Origin: Tubiluchus corallicola
Taxonomy: Eukaryota > Priapulida > Priapulimorpha > Priapulimorphida > Tubiluchidae
Direction: 5' to 3'
DNA length: 64,000 nt
NCBI GenBank assembly: GCA_030141605.1
Contig: JAQGDQ010000254.1
Span: 260,213 to 324,212, forward strand
The notes beneath the pieces were generated by a model that did not search any database, was not told where the DNA came from, and saw only the letters and a list, made by a program, of their open reading frames with translations. The position numbers and the translations under genes were made by a program. This document shows positions 48,670-61,700 of this stretch, piece after piece; position 1 is the first letter of the stretch, and each line of letters begins with the position of its first letter.

Positions 48670-49340
48670 CAAGTGATGTGGTTGCTTGTCCCTGGGAGGA
48701 GGAAGGTTAAAATGTACCAAAAGCTACATCTGTTAGAAATAAGATGACATTAGGTAATCCAATTTGATTAAATTTTTATACAAATTAAATGGCATTAACT
48801 GCAAAATAAAATGATTAGTTATACTGTACAGAGAAAGGCATCAAAAGTAGAAACTTTTTCCATCAAAAATAAAAACAAAAACATCTTTGTAATAAATATA
48901 AATTTAATAGTATTAAAAAGGAAACCAAACAAGCATATTAAAAACACATCAAACATAAAACAATCATTTTTTTGTAAAAATTTAACATTAAATTAATAAT
49001 GAAACCAATACGTATGTTAAAAACACCTATTAAACATTGCCAACAATTGAACAATTATCTTAATTAGCTATAACATTTCAATGTTTGAAACACCAATAAT
49101 TAAACTTGCTTCTGAACAACATTTGTACAAATAAGGCACTGTCGTGTTAAATTTTTACACTTCACAATGAACATTATCGCCAACAATAATTACAATGAGA
49201 CTGGGAATAATACTGAAAAATGCTGACGAAATGTGCTTTCTTAGCACATCATTGTTGATTGCTGGCTAAGTTATTCCACCTGCACCTTCATTTTTGTTTT
49301 TTTAATATAATAAGTATATACAGGCTGCACCAGTGGACAG
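48670..49340. other. downstream flank of gene D; no gene seen
   Basis: AT-rich intergenic sequence between the inverted-repeat element and the 3' end of gene D, with no recognised features. Confidence 0.5.
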
Positions 49341-49350
49341 TCTAACTCCA

Positions 49351-49356
49351 TTTATT
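49351..49356 (-). terminator. candidate poly(A) signal of gene D
   Basis: AATAAA on the minus strand about 345 nt after the gene D stop codon. Confidence 0.35.
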
Positions 49357-49700
49357 TTTTATGTTTAGTTCATAAACATTAGCTGCCAAATATTGGCCAA
49401 AAAACGAGATCACGCCTTCCAGCTTATAATAATACCAGCTTACGAGTGACACAAATAACAGAATTTTATCACAAATGAATTTCCAAGTTTGCCTCATGCT
49501 GAAGTATCATAGACAGCCTAGCAACATTCGTGATGTTAAAAGTTTTTTGTGTAAATGTCAACTTTTCCAGACTGCACCCACATTGAAAGTTGATGGGATT
49601 ACAATATCTCACCATAAACTTCGTAATCAAGCCGTGTATGCCTATGTCTGCATCGACAGTTAAGTAGAGCAAACCCCTTCTACTAATAATGAATACTTTA

Positions 49701-52700
49701 TCACAACTGAGCAACATTTAAGATCTTTTTGAATTCTGGTGTAGCATTTTGAACTATCCATTTTTGATCGGGATGGCCTGTGCAGGGAGCTACCACCAAG
49801 TCTCCGGAACCATGAGCATTACTTCCATCGAGGCACTTCTTACTTAGTGTGTGAACAATTGTGCCATTCTAGAGCAAAAAACACAAAAATGACGTTATTC
49901 ATTGCGCGTCATTGTGCACCATAAGAAATGCAATGCCCAGCAATTTTATGATGAAGATTACACTAATAAAATGTCTGTAACTCTAAAAAAATTCAAGTCT
50001 AGATTTCTATGTGCAATATGGCTTATCACACGGGTAATACGGGTTGCACATACATTTAAAAAAAAGAAAGAAGCAATGAAAAAACATTCCGAGGATTCAG
50101 GCAAGTGGCAACACTGGCGTTCATACGAGCAATATTGGTATGTACTCATGTATCTAATAGATGATCATACATTGTTCTCTCACTTATCGTAGGTGTTCAG
50201 TTCCAGGCCCACTCACGAAAAGTGAATTTCCGCAAAGTAGAGTAGCATCTCAAACGGGCACAAGTACTACATTTCGTTTTTGGTGTGTATTCATCCGCCG
50301 AATAAATACATTATTTACTGTAAATGGTCATTTTTTATGATTTATATATTCTTTTAATGTTAGAATTAGTATTTTTAATATATTTTTTATGTATTTTGTG
50401 ATTTTTATGCAAAATTCATCAAATCTATATATTACTGTACAATACGTACTACGCATATACAAAAATACTTTAGACGGAGTACTGCAAAAACCCGCAAAAC
50501 AGCGAAGGAACATTGTATAGTAATTTCAATTTGCATTAGTTTATTATGATTTAACGTTAAATCATTTTTCACCAGCCATTACCCAATATTGTAAATTCAA
50601 TGCTGTATTTACCGAATAAAATGTCCAAGCTTGATTGCCTCGATCACCATGGCAGTCAAACAGCTTAACGGGAGAAGATTCCTCACGTTTTGACACATCA
50701 AAGCAATGTTCCTCCGTACGAATTTCACCAATCTTAGTTATGGCAAACAGCTTAAAAAGTTCAAAATAAAATATGATTACAAATACGAACAAATTAAATA
50801 ATTTTATATCACAGTATAAGGTACTCGCTTATAAGGGACCACCAACACCAGCCCTGATTTTTCGTAACATTTTTCATAGGTAAAAATCTTCGTATATAAG
50901 GTACTAGGATATAAGGGACTTTTGGTTATAAGGGACGATATCTTCAGGTCCCGCACAATAGAAACACAGGTAAATTACCTCGCATATAAGGGACCCTATG
51001 ATCAAAGCGAAATTGATCGATTTTTAACCTCAATTCTTTGCAAATTTGGCCTTCGAACAGCTCGGCTTCCGTGATCACATACATCTCGCATCACTGAAGG
51101 ATCTTCCTACATACTGTTTGCACAGAATGTGTGGCAATAATCCATAAAAATATAGGTAAAAGTACAGGTCTAGATACACCCTCGGTCTGGCTCAACTTCG
51201 GCTATGAGGAACATCGGATATAAGGGACGGTTTTTCCGGTCCCGAGGTGTCCCTTATATCAGAATTTGACTGTATCTTTGTAAGTTTGCTGACCATTATA
51301 GATGCTTGTAAAGTTGTAATATATACCAAGAGTCAGTTCTTGGTATCTTCAACTTTGCTTCAGGAACGACATCAGGAAATTGGAAACTAGTCATTTCTTA
51401 CATTAGTGCTCATATTCTTGCTACAACCCTCATTACAACGCTCCCCCTTTATAATGCCAACTTTACTTAGCGCGCAAATTTTTAGCAAAACAAAATATTT
51501 CTTTTTTCATAGAGAGACATGTATTAATGCAGCTCGTTATAATGCCAAACACGCTATAACTTTTGCAGTCCCAAAGTAGGCAATATAAACAGGTTCGACT
51601 GTACCTCTCTTCTTTGTTTTACAACATGTTTTTTTCTATCATATGCCAGATTCTCTTAAACTTTAAATTACAATCATGTTTAAATACATTACATAAGTAT
51701 TTTAATTTGTAGTAGTGGTTTAGTGTTTATTTTATTTTTCATTTAAGAACATTTATAAAATACATTTTTTTAAAAGAAAATGGCAGCAGGCACATAGCAC
51801 TTATGCTAAGCATATAATACAATATAAAGTAGTTTGCAATATATTTACAATCACAGTTGTAAAACAAATTCATGGGCAGTAAAAATGTTATCATTAAGCA
51901 AGAAAAAATAACTTAAAAACCTAAAACACCAAAAAGAAACTTAAAACGGAGAGACACTGTATACAATAAAGAAAAATAGTTTACATAAAACGATTAAAAT
52001 GGCAGTAGCTTAAAAAGTTGCAACTTATTAGTCTACTGCTGAAAATGACAATATTTGGTGCATTAACCACATCATGATTGAGATCATTCCAGATAGGGAC
52101 TACTCTATTTGTGAAAGAATATTTGTATACACCTAATCTAGAATAATGTCTAAACAATTTGTAACTGTGACCATGTAAATTTTGGGTAGAAGCATAACAA
52201 AAGAAATCATCAAATGACAAATCCACTAATTTATGGAATATTTTATAGACTATCTTATGATCAAAAATTATTCGTCTGATTTTGAGTGATTGTAAATCTA
52301 AAATGCACAACCTGTCCAAATAGTTAAAAGTACCAAGCTGACAATGGGCAAATAATCTGCGTGCAAAATATCACTGAACTCTCTCTATAGCATCAATGCC
52401 CAGCATATGATATGGACCACACTGGCGTACAATATTCAAGTAGTGGCCTAACATAAGCTTTGTATGCAGTAATGAGGACATTTTTGGTCTTTGTGGAGAA
52501 ACAGCGAAAAAGCACGTTTACCACACAAAAGGATTTAGCAATTTGATCTTTAGATTTAGAAAAATTTAAGCTTGACCAAACAGCTATTCTCAAATCTTTA
52601 TAATCATTGTTAGCAGACAAAGTAACTCCATTTAAGATTTACTGTAATTGAGGATTATCACGCCCTAAGTGGAACATAGCGCATTTATAAGCAGCTATAG

Positions 52701-55700
52701 AAAGCTGCCAATGTACAGACCAAACAGACAAAGTTTCAATAGCATTTGTTTATAAATAGTTGTTGTTAACAGAGGCATACAATTTCAGATCATCAGCATA
52801 TACCCTACAATTAATAGCAACTAATTCTTGTGGTTAATCGTTAATGAATAAAATAAACAAAATTGGTCCAAGTACACTGCCTTGAGGTGTTCCAGAAATA
52901 ACCTGGCTATATTGAGAAAATTCCGGACCAACGAGAACTCTTTGGGTATGAATACTTAAGAATGCCCTGATCCATGCAAAAAGATTGCCAGAAATACCAT
53001 TGATTTTGATTGATTAAAAACACCACAATTTGATTAAAAGCTTTGAATGAATAATGCTAGCAAAGCCTTTTGCGTAATCAACATACAGCACATCTAATTA
53101 CAAACCATTGTCAATACATTTACACCAGTCATCAACACAATCAAGTAATTGTGCACATGTGGACATGTTTTCCATAAAACCATGTTGAGATTTAGAGATT
53201 AAATTATGTAATAATAGATAATCTAAAAGTTCATCTTTAATACAAATTTCCATCACCTTGCAAGCTACGCAAGTTAGTGAAATAGAACAATAACTAAGGG
53301 GGGTCTGCAGGGCCACCTTTTTTGAATATTGGGACGATGTCAGCGCACAACCAAGAACTAGGCAGGGCTGTGTGTCTGAAAAGAAATTTCAAAAATGTTT
53401 GCTAGTGGTATGAAAAGTTGACTGGCGAGCTTAGAAAACAGGATGTTGGGCAAACCATTAGGTGTGAGGCTAGTTTTACAAATGATCTTTTTAAGTGCTT
53501 TATAGACAACGTCTGTTGTAAAGCGTACTACATTTACTAATGCCAGGAGGAAACAAATAAACAAACCTGAGCATGACTGCCTTCTTGACAAGGAAACAGT
53601 CCAACAATAGGAGCATCTTTTTCATTTCTTCCCATAGTGTCAATACACAAAGTTGAAGCTTTGTTACTAATCTAAATATACAATAAGACATCATTACGTA
53701 TAAACAAACCAGCCAAAAAAATAAAAACTACAATATAAGGTGACTAGATAAAATCTTAAAGCGAAGTATTCATCAAACTTACTAAATGCTTATATGTAAA
53801 GATGCTTTTATTCAATGTTGACAAGTTTAATGTGGAAACGTATTAATCTGTTTATCACACGTTACCTTTCCAAAAGCAAGAGCGTGTTCGTCGGGTACAA
53901 ATTGTTGCGGGAAAACATTTTCCAGATACCACTTAAAGCTCTTGCAACCCAGTTTCTTCCTTAGAGCTTTTCGTTCTGATATATCACCATAATCAGTGTT
54001 CTTCTAAATAGAAAGATTTGAATGAAAGCAGTTTTTACAAAATGCCTGAAGTAAGCTATATGTTACATATGTTGATAATATATGCTTAAAGTTGATTCTA
54101 TGAGTTTTGCTCAACAGCTTCAGAAAAAAACTGCATTCTCTGCAGTCATAATAGCTTGTTTGCTGCCTAACTGCCAAAGTTGACTGACTTTATTAACCAC
54201 TGAACTTGGAAAATGCTCAAGCTGAGATCAGACCAGAGCAAAGGATCAGGGCACAATAAATAAACTAAAATAAGCGGCTGTACATGACTAATAGCCGGAC
54301 AAGCATGTATTAATCATAAAGTGTATAAGAAACGAACAATGTGTGACTTCATAGAGTATATAAAGTACTTTAAGAAGACGTTAAGAAGTATCAAATACTT
54401 TGCAATATATTCAAATTCAATAAAAAGTATTTTATGTGATTTCAATAAAGTAAAAATTAAGGAATACTTCATATTAAATTGTGGGTACATGTTCAGCAGT
54501 AAATTCACTTGCTATGTTCAGTAAAGTCAATGAGATTCATTAAAAATTCGCTCAATATTGTTTGCACAAAATTTTTGTTTGTCCCTTGGTGTAAAAACCT
54601 TTTGCTGTAGAGTTACTCGTTTGATGACCCATGTGCTACCAGTGTAAGTACATAACACAACTTAGTGCAAACTATCAAACTGCTGAATGGCTCATTGTTT
54701 TTATACAGCTAGTACACAAAATGACATGACATCTTAACAAGCAACTCTGCATGCTGCATCCTAACAACTTTTTTGCAGTACCAGGAATGATGAGTTAAGT
54801 TTAACAGTAAATTAATTTGCAAGCGTTTGGCAAAGTACGCATTAAAAACTTATAAATACATAGCAATACAGGCAATGGGCCTGACAAAAACTCCGCAATA
54901 CGCAATAACCAAGTACGCAGTATTCAAATATTATATTATAATAATATTTTAATATAATTAATATAATAATAATATATTATAACATTTTTATACTAGTTAA
55001 ATGAATGATGAAAGTTTGTTCTTTTTCATAAGTTGCATTACTGGTGTGTACGCAGTAAACCCTGTACGCCGCAATGGTGTTATACTGTGTAGTTCAAAAC
55101 CAAAAAATATGCATCCAACTTCAGAGATCATATTGCGTTTACAGCTATAGCAACATACCAAAGGAATAGCTGTAAAGCTAGGTTTCCACGACAGAAAATG
55201 CGAGTTCAATAACTTACCTTTAAGTCTCTTCGGTGATTGTAAAAGAGTCGCTTATAGTCATCCATCCAAACTTCTGCCAGTCGCATAGAATTTATTCCGT
55301 GGGTGTCCCTATTACCTGGAAAAGTGTAAGGATGAGCAGCCCGAAAAATGTGTCCTACACGAGAACAGGGAATGAATTCCAGCCTGCCGCCACACATCCA
55401 GACCTAAACAATTATAACAAAAAAGCAAAATTTACAAAAAAGCTAACATAGTTAACATACCATCTGAGTCTGACCAATAACTGCACCAATTGACGCTTGT
55501 AGAAGCTAAATGGCAAGTACTGCATGGCACTAAGTGTTTATATCTACGATTTAGATAAAACTCAAGTAATTATAATTAGGTTTTGGTTTCATAACACTTG
55601 CTGTCCCCCGAGTCATAAAATCATAGAATTGTAATTGAGTGCTCATAAAAACTTAATAATTGTATCATACAATGAATAAACAAAATTGTGATTTAATTAC

Positions 55701-58700
55701 ACAATTGCTTTTTCACCATTCAAGTCAAAACACAGAATCGTGTTTTATTTGCTTATTAAAAGTTTAGAATAATATATGATTATTAATATTATGAAAAAGT
55801 TTTTTGAAACCTGGCCATAACACCAAAACTGACACAGATATTCGAGATGCTATTGTTGCTCCAAAAATCTGCTAAACTGGTTAGACTGCCATAAAAATAG
55901 GTGGCAACAATCTGAGAGAAATGAGAGCGGTCGACTAAGTAAAAATTTTACATTTGCAGCTAACAGGCTCTAATTAAATAGACTTTTGCCAAAAAAGTTC
56001 GTAAGATACACAATGGTGACTAGTTGTGTTTCCTCAACCAAAAAACTGCACCTCTTCAATTCATTTTAACCCAAAGAGCAGTTATCTGGACCAGGTTCTA
56101 AAGTTAGAGGGAACAAGCAAATAAAAAAGGGCACCATAGTACATGCCACAATTTTTAACACATTCAATATAAAGTTTAATTTTGTATTTAAAATCAAAAC
56201 ACGAGGAAGATACAGTTTCATAGGAAGTACATAATTCTTATTTTGTATTTAACATTAAAACACAATAAAAAATTTAAAAGTGAGTTCATCAATCTTAAAA
56301 TGTAATAAAAACGTGTGTTATTTAATTATTTAAGTTTAAATGTAAAATGGAGATAAAATATTTCTGAAAAGGCAACAATTTTGAAAAATGTGCTAGAGGG
56401 GAATGGACCCAAGCTTCATTTACCCTTGACCAGCCACATTATTTCTATTAGTCTTATTTATAAAATTACAACACACAAACACACGCCATATTAGGATTAT
56501 AATATATACACACTACTCACCCTGAATGATATCTCCAAATTCTCTCCACCCCAAACTTCCATGCCTGGATCATAGGCACCGATTTCCCAAAAGTATTTTC
56601 GGTCAGCTGCTAAAAGGCCTCCAGACATAGTTGGCGACCTACAGCAACAAAGGAATTCATAATATTCAGCAACAACATTTTTGATTATAAATTCACCACT
56701 ATTACAAAACTGCACTAGTAATTATTCAATGTTTCAATTGCAATGGTACTTTTAAAAATTCCAAAAACAACTAAAAACAGCATTAACTTGCCAGTCTTTC
56801 GCAAAAATGATGCTTTGCACCAAATGAACGTAAATTGTTTTTAATCTGTTAACAAAATCTGACTGACATCTATTCCATTAATGTTTGTATTATATTATAA
56901 ACAAAATGTTTCGCTTGCTGCTGCAATTGTTGTCAGTTGGAAGCATGATCTGTAAAAAAAACAAAGTAAACTCTTCAAAAAAATCCAACTTGGTGCACCA
57001 AATTAATAAATAGATTTTATTAAGCGACTGGATTTATAGACCGAGGAAGACTTACTAAGTAGTGTTTTCTATGTTGCTACAGTTCCAATTGTTCGTTTGT
57101 GAAGCCAAGGCTCTTAACACTCAGTGAACTGTTTGCAAATTTTTTTTAAGTAAACTGCAATAATTTATTAGCATAAAGGCATCTCGCGTAAAATATGCTT
57201 TGTTAACCATGATGCCATTATCTTTTACATGTGATAAACTGTTTGCCAAGTTTAAAAAATGTAGTACATGTAACTTTAATATGAGTCATTAACATCCTCA
57301 CACACAATTGTTTAAATCAACAAGAAATAACATTTTTGTTTTACCTGATTATGTATGCAAAACGAGTAAACAAGACCATTATATTAAACGCATATAAGTT
57401 TAAAGTCGAAACATGTCTAGTGTGGTCTGTTCTGACAGATTTTTCAAAAAAAGTTACATTTGAATGTCTTGCTTGAGTTTGCCAAAGTGTCACATGTTTG
57501 AATAGTCGCAGTCGACGGTGCAGTGTTTTCAGCGCATCGCATTTCAGCAGCTGATGCAGTAATTTCTGGTTCGTCGCTGTCGTAACACCTATCTTATTGA
57601 TGAGGGTCATTAAGTGCAAAAATGCAAAGGTGTAAAAAAATGTGTTTAGAACAAAGATGCTGATCTAGCTCACGTCAAAATGTGGAACAATTGTGTGGTC
57701 TTATGCCACAAGTTGTTGTCTTCACAGCACGCAAGGCAGATTTACAAAGTGAAGTTTGGATTTAATAAACGGCAGATTTTACTAGGTTAAAGCATTATAC
57801 AGTTCAGTTCCAGCAATACTGGCCACAATAAGCGGCTGGATTTATTATCCGTGCATTTATTAAATGAATCCTATTGCGCAATGAAAAATTTACAGGCACA
57901 TGAAAAACAGTTGTACAATAATTAAAAAATTCCTATCAAAACAAATTCAACTGCATGTGAGTTTATTTACTTATCAAATGCAGTTCAATTCATTCTGACA
58001 AGAACTGTTTCACACCAGACCGTAATTTCAATGTATTTCATTACAGATCACTCATCTGACTGCCAACAATTACAGCTACAATCGAAATGTTTTGTTTATG
58101 AAAATAAATAGTTTACATTCAAGAGAGACACAGAGTAACGGCACATACATAACAGGGTCAGTACTGTAGTTTCTCATACGCATGTGTTCTCTAGGAATCG
58201 GCCTCCACGTAAAGTGTAGCGACCAAGTGAAACCACCTACGGACACACCTCCTTGACGTTGATACGCTAGAGTATTATCATTAATAGCATCGATCATTGG
58301 CACAGCTATTACCTTCCGATTGTCCTTGATTCTTTGTAATAAAGGCTCTAACCTAAAAATTATTATATAGATATCAAAATATAAAAGTAAATATATAAAA
58401 TTATAGATAAAAAAGCTATGACAAAATTATAGTTCAGCCAGAAACTGTCTTTTTCACTTAAACCAGTACATTTGGGAACACACTGTCTCTTTCTAAATGG
58501 CAACAGCTACAAAATTAAAATGGTAACATTTATATTTTAATAGATAGCTTTACTAGTGCATTGACAATTGACAAAAAATTTCTCTTCGTTAGCACACAAC
58601 AGTAACATAATCTAAACGTTTACTACAGCATTTCATAATAAATATGTTAACAAAGCTTCGTTGAACTTAGATAGCCTTGATGGAATACAGGAATAATTTT

Positions 58701-61700
58701 AAAACCAGCATAGCAAACTAGGCTGCACAAGGATTTATCTTAAATTATTTTTCAATCACTCTACCTACCAATAATCAGCAACTTCACAGTGTGCTTCTAA
58801 AAAGACAAGAACATCTCCACTAGCTGCCTCTGCACCGACAATACGGGCACCAGCAATTCCTCGGCGCTCCTTTGTGCGCACAACACGGACATTGATAAAA
58901 TGGCTTGCTACATAATTGTCCAATCGTTCACCTAGTTCCTCTAAAAACAGTAACGTAAGTTTTAAATTATAACCCAGACATAAACTGTGATATTACAGAA
59001 ATGAGTATTTAACACAATTTTCAGAAAATTTTTAAAAACTTTAAAGGAAAACCGGATTGAATCTTAAACTATAGCTCAAAACAATCCAATCAATAATGTA
59101 TCGAATGGGAACACATTTTTCAAAATTAACTTACGTGAAAAAATTAGTATTGCAGAAACCTAATTTTGCATTCACACGGTTAGTTATTCGCTGTTGCATG
59201 ATTTTGCCATTTGCTAGTTAGATTGGCATTAGCACCTGCATCTCCGAAAGGCATTGCACAAAAACAAGCACTGTACTTCCCAATTCAGATGAGTTCAGTT
59301 GTGGCATAGCACACGTGTTTGAGAGCTCATGAGTGAGCACTGGGATAAACTTGAAATTTTACTTTTTAAACTTGAACTTTTTCTTGGAATGCTTGTGCTG
59401 TTGAAAATTATGTTCCTTTGTAACACACCACCACCAACTGGGCTCATCCACCATTAAGTAAGTTTTTAACCTATTATTTAATTATCAGAAACACTTCCAA
59501 ATTAGTTTATACGAAAATCAATCAAAATTTTGTAAACAAATGAATGAACTTCTGTCGTCTCCATCAATAACATGAGTTTCTATTGTAGTTCAGTACTTTT
59601 ATAACACACGGTTATAACACCAAATATCAAACAAACTTTTAAGTTATAATTCAAATTATAATTCGTAAAAAGTATACATGTTCAAAACACTTCAATTACA
59701 CAATTCACAGTTTGTTACCAAGGCACTTCAGCCATGCAGTAAAACTCTCCTCCCCTATGGTAGCAAAGGCACCCGGTCACGAGACTGTTTGGACAGATTG
59801 CGTCTGTACAGACAAGTGCAGAAAATAATAATGACAGGATAAAAAATAGCTTTACTTAGTTACGAAAAGTCTTTCTTTGAAAAGATAATGCTGAGTTTGG
59901 AAATGCTAATTTTTGCCATTAGTGATAGCATTTCAAAGTTAATATAGTAAGTAATTTTTATGACATCAACAATAGTGCAAAGAAGTGTAGAAGACATGTG
60001 CTTCTCTAATGTACCTAATGATACCAAAATCGAAAAATTTTTTACTTATCTAGTTATATTCCCCAAATTTAAACAAATAAATTTTAATTAAATAAGGATT
60101 ACTTTGTCCTACAAAGATTTTGAAGAGCTAGTTTACACAGTAGAGATGTTATTAGGAAGCAAAGTTAGTAGCTAGTCACTGGCTACCATATTCCTTATGA
60201 CAGGAGCGACTGTTTTAATTATTTCTTAAAGAAATTTTTGAAAAACTTACAATTTCTATGTTTAAAAAAATGATTTTGGGTAATACCACATAATATTTAA
60301 AATGTATCAAGTACAAATACAAATCAAAAACATCGGTTATAATAATCCAGAGTTGAAATCTATTCTTCCGATATTAGCTGTTAAAGATTTCAGTAAGTTG
60401 AATTATTCACAATTTTTGGCCTTGCACCTAACTGTTTTATCAGATTTCACATAACATACAGTTTAATGTTAGCATGCCTTAGTATTTAAAGGAAGACAGG
60501 ATGATTTTTAAGAATGGCAAAAAGTATGCATTTTAACACCAATAAAACTGCAAAAACATTTCTGATAATTAAATAATAGATTAAAATTCTAATTATCAGC
60601 GGGTGAGCCCAACTAGTTGATTACATCACAGACTAACATAATTTTCAACATCATTTTCGAGTGTGTTGTGTGTGTTTGTGAAAGCAAAAATTAAAGTACA
60701 GTGCCACTGTAAGAAATTCAGTGTATTGTGCTAAAACTCAGCAAGTTCAAAGATAAAAATTCAAATTTTAAATTTGCCGCTGTATAAGCTGTCGAACGTA
60801 TGCAGTTTCTCACAAACTAACACATCTGAACTGAGAGGTACAGCACCTGTTTTTGGTGCAACGCTAGTTATGCAGGCGCTAGTGCCTGTCTAACTAACGA
60901 ATGGCAAAATGCATGTAACTGCAAAGAACTAGTGACACGAACGCGAAATTGCATTCGTGTGATAAGAATTCTTTTACATAAATCATTCTTTAAAAAATAG
61001 TATGTTTCCTTTCAATATTTTATAGAATAGGTTGTTTTGACCTACAGTTTAACATAGGGTCCAGTTTTGCTTTAACCTTAGGTTATATATAGTGGCGGCT
61101 CATAGCAAAAATTAATGAGGGTGTTGCTTCAGAAAATTTTTAGCTATTGTTTTAATGTGTAATACCAAACAAACATATGTAATTTTAATGTTATAATTTG
61201 TAATTGTAATTTTAAACAAACAAACATACTATATTAATTCTACACTTTATCACATTCAAGAATATGCCCGTATGCGGTTCTTAAGCACGTGACAACTGAC
61301 AACACACATTGCCGAAAGTGCTCTCTCTACCTAGAGTGTAGTGACTTACCTCAATAGGGATTGCCTCAGGCGCACAACAGCCAAGCAACAGACAATAGAC
61401 ATGTTGCTGGAGTTGTGAGTGCACAGAGCTGGACCTGTGAATACACAGTTCCATCACGTGCTCTGGTTCCGTAAAAATATAAAGAAAGAATTAAACAATA
61501 AAGACTCATTACGCTGAATATTATCGATTATATCGAGTGAAAATAGAGGGTGTTGTAGTTCCAAAGTGACTATACATGAGCCGACACTGGTTATATGATA
61601 GGGCCTCAAGATATATATGAAACTAATTATTTACCATGTGTCTACACTGTAATACTTATAGTAGAAATAATACTTAATTTCCACAACAAACCAAATTTCT

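Noticed and set aside
49902-50192. 96-codon plus-strand frame in intron 9 of gene D
   Set aside because: Antisense to the gene, Lys-rich, no protein-like motif.
57341-57619. 92-codon minus-strand frame in intron 4 of gene D
   Set aside because: No family likeness, no flanking splice pattern, and absent from the paralogues.
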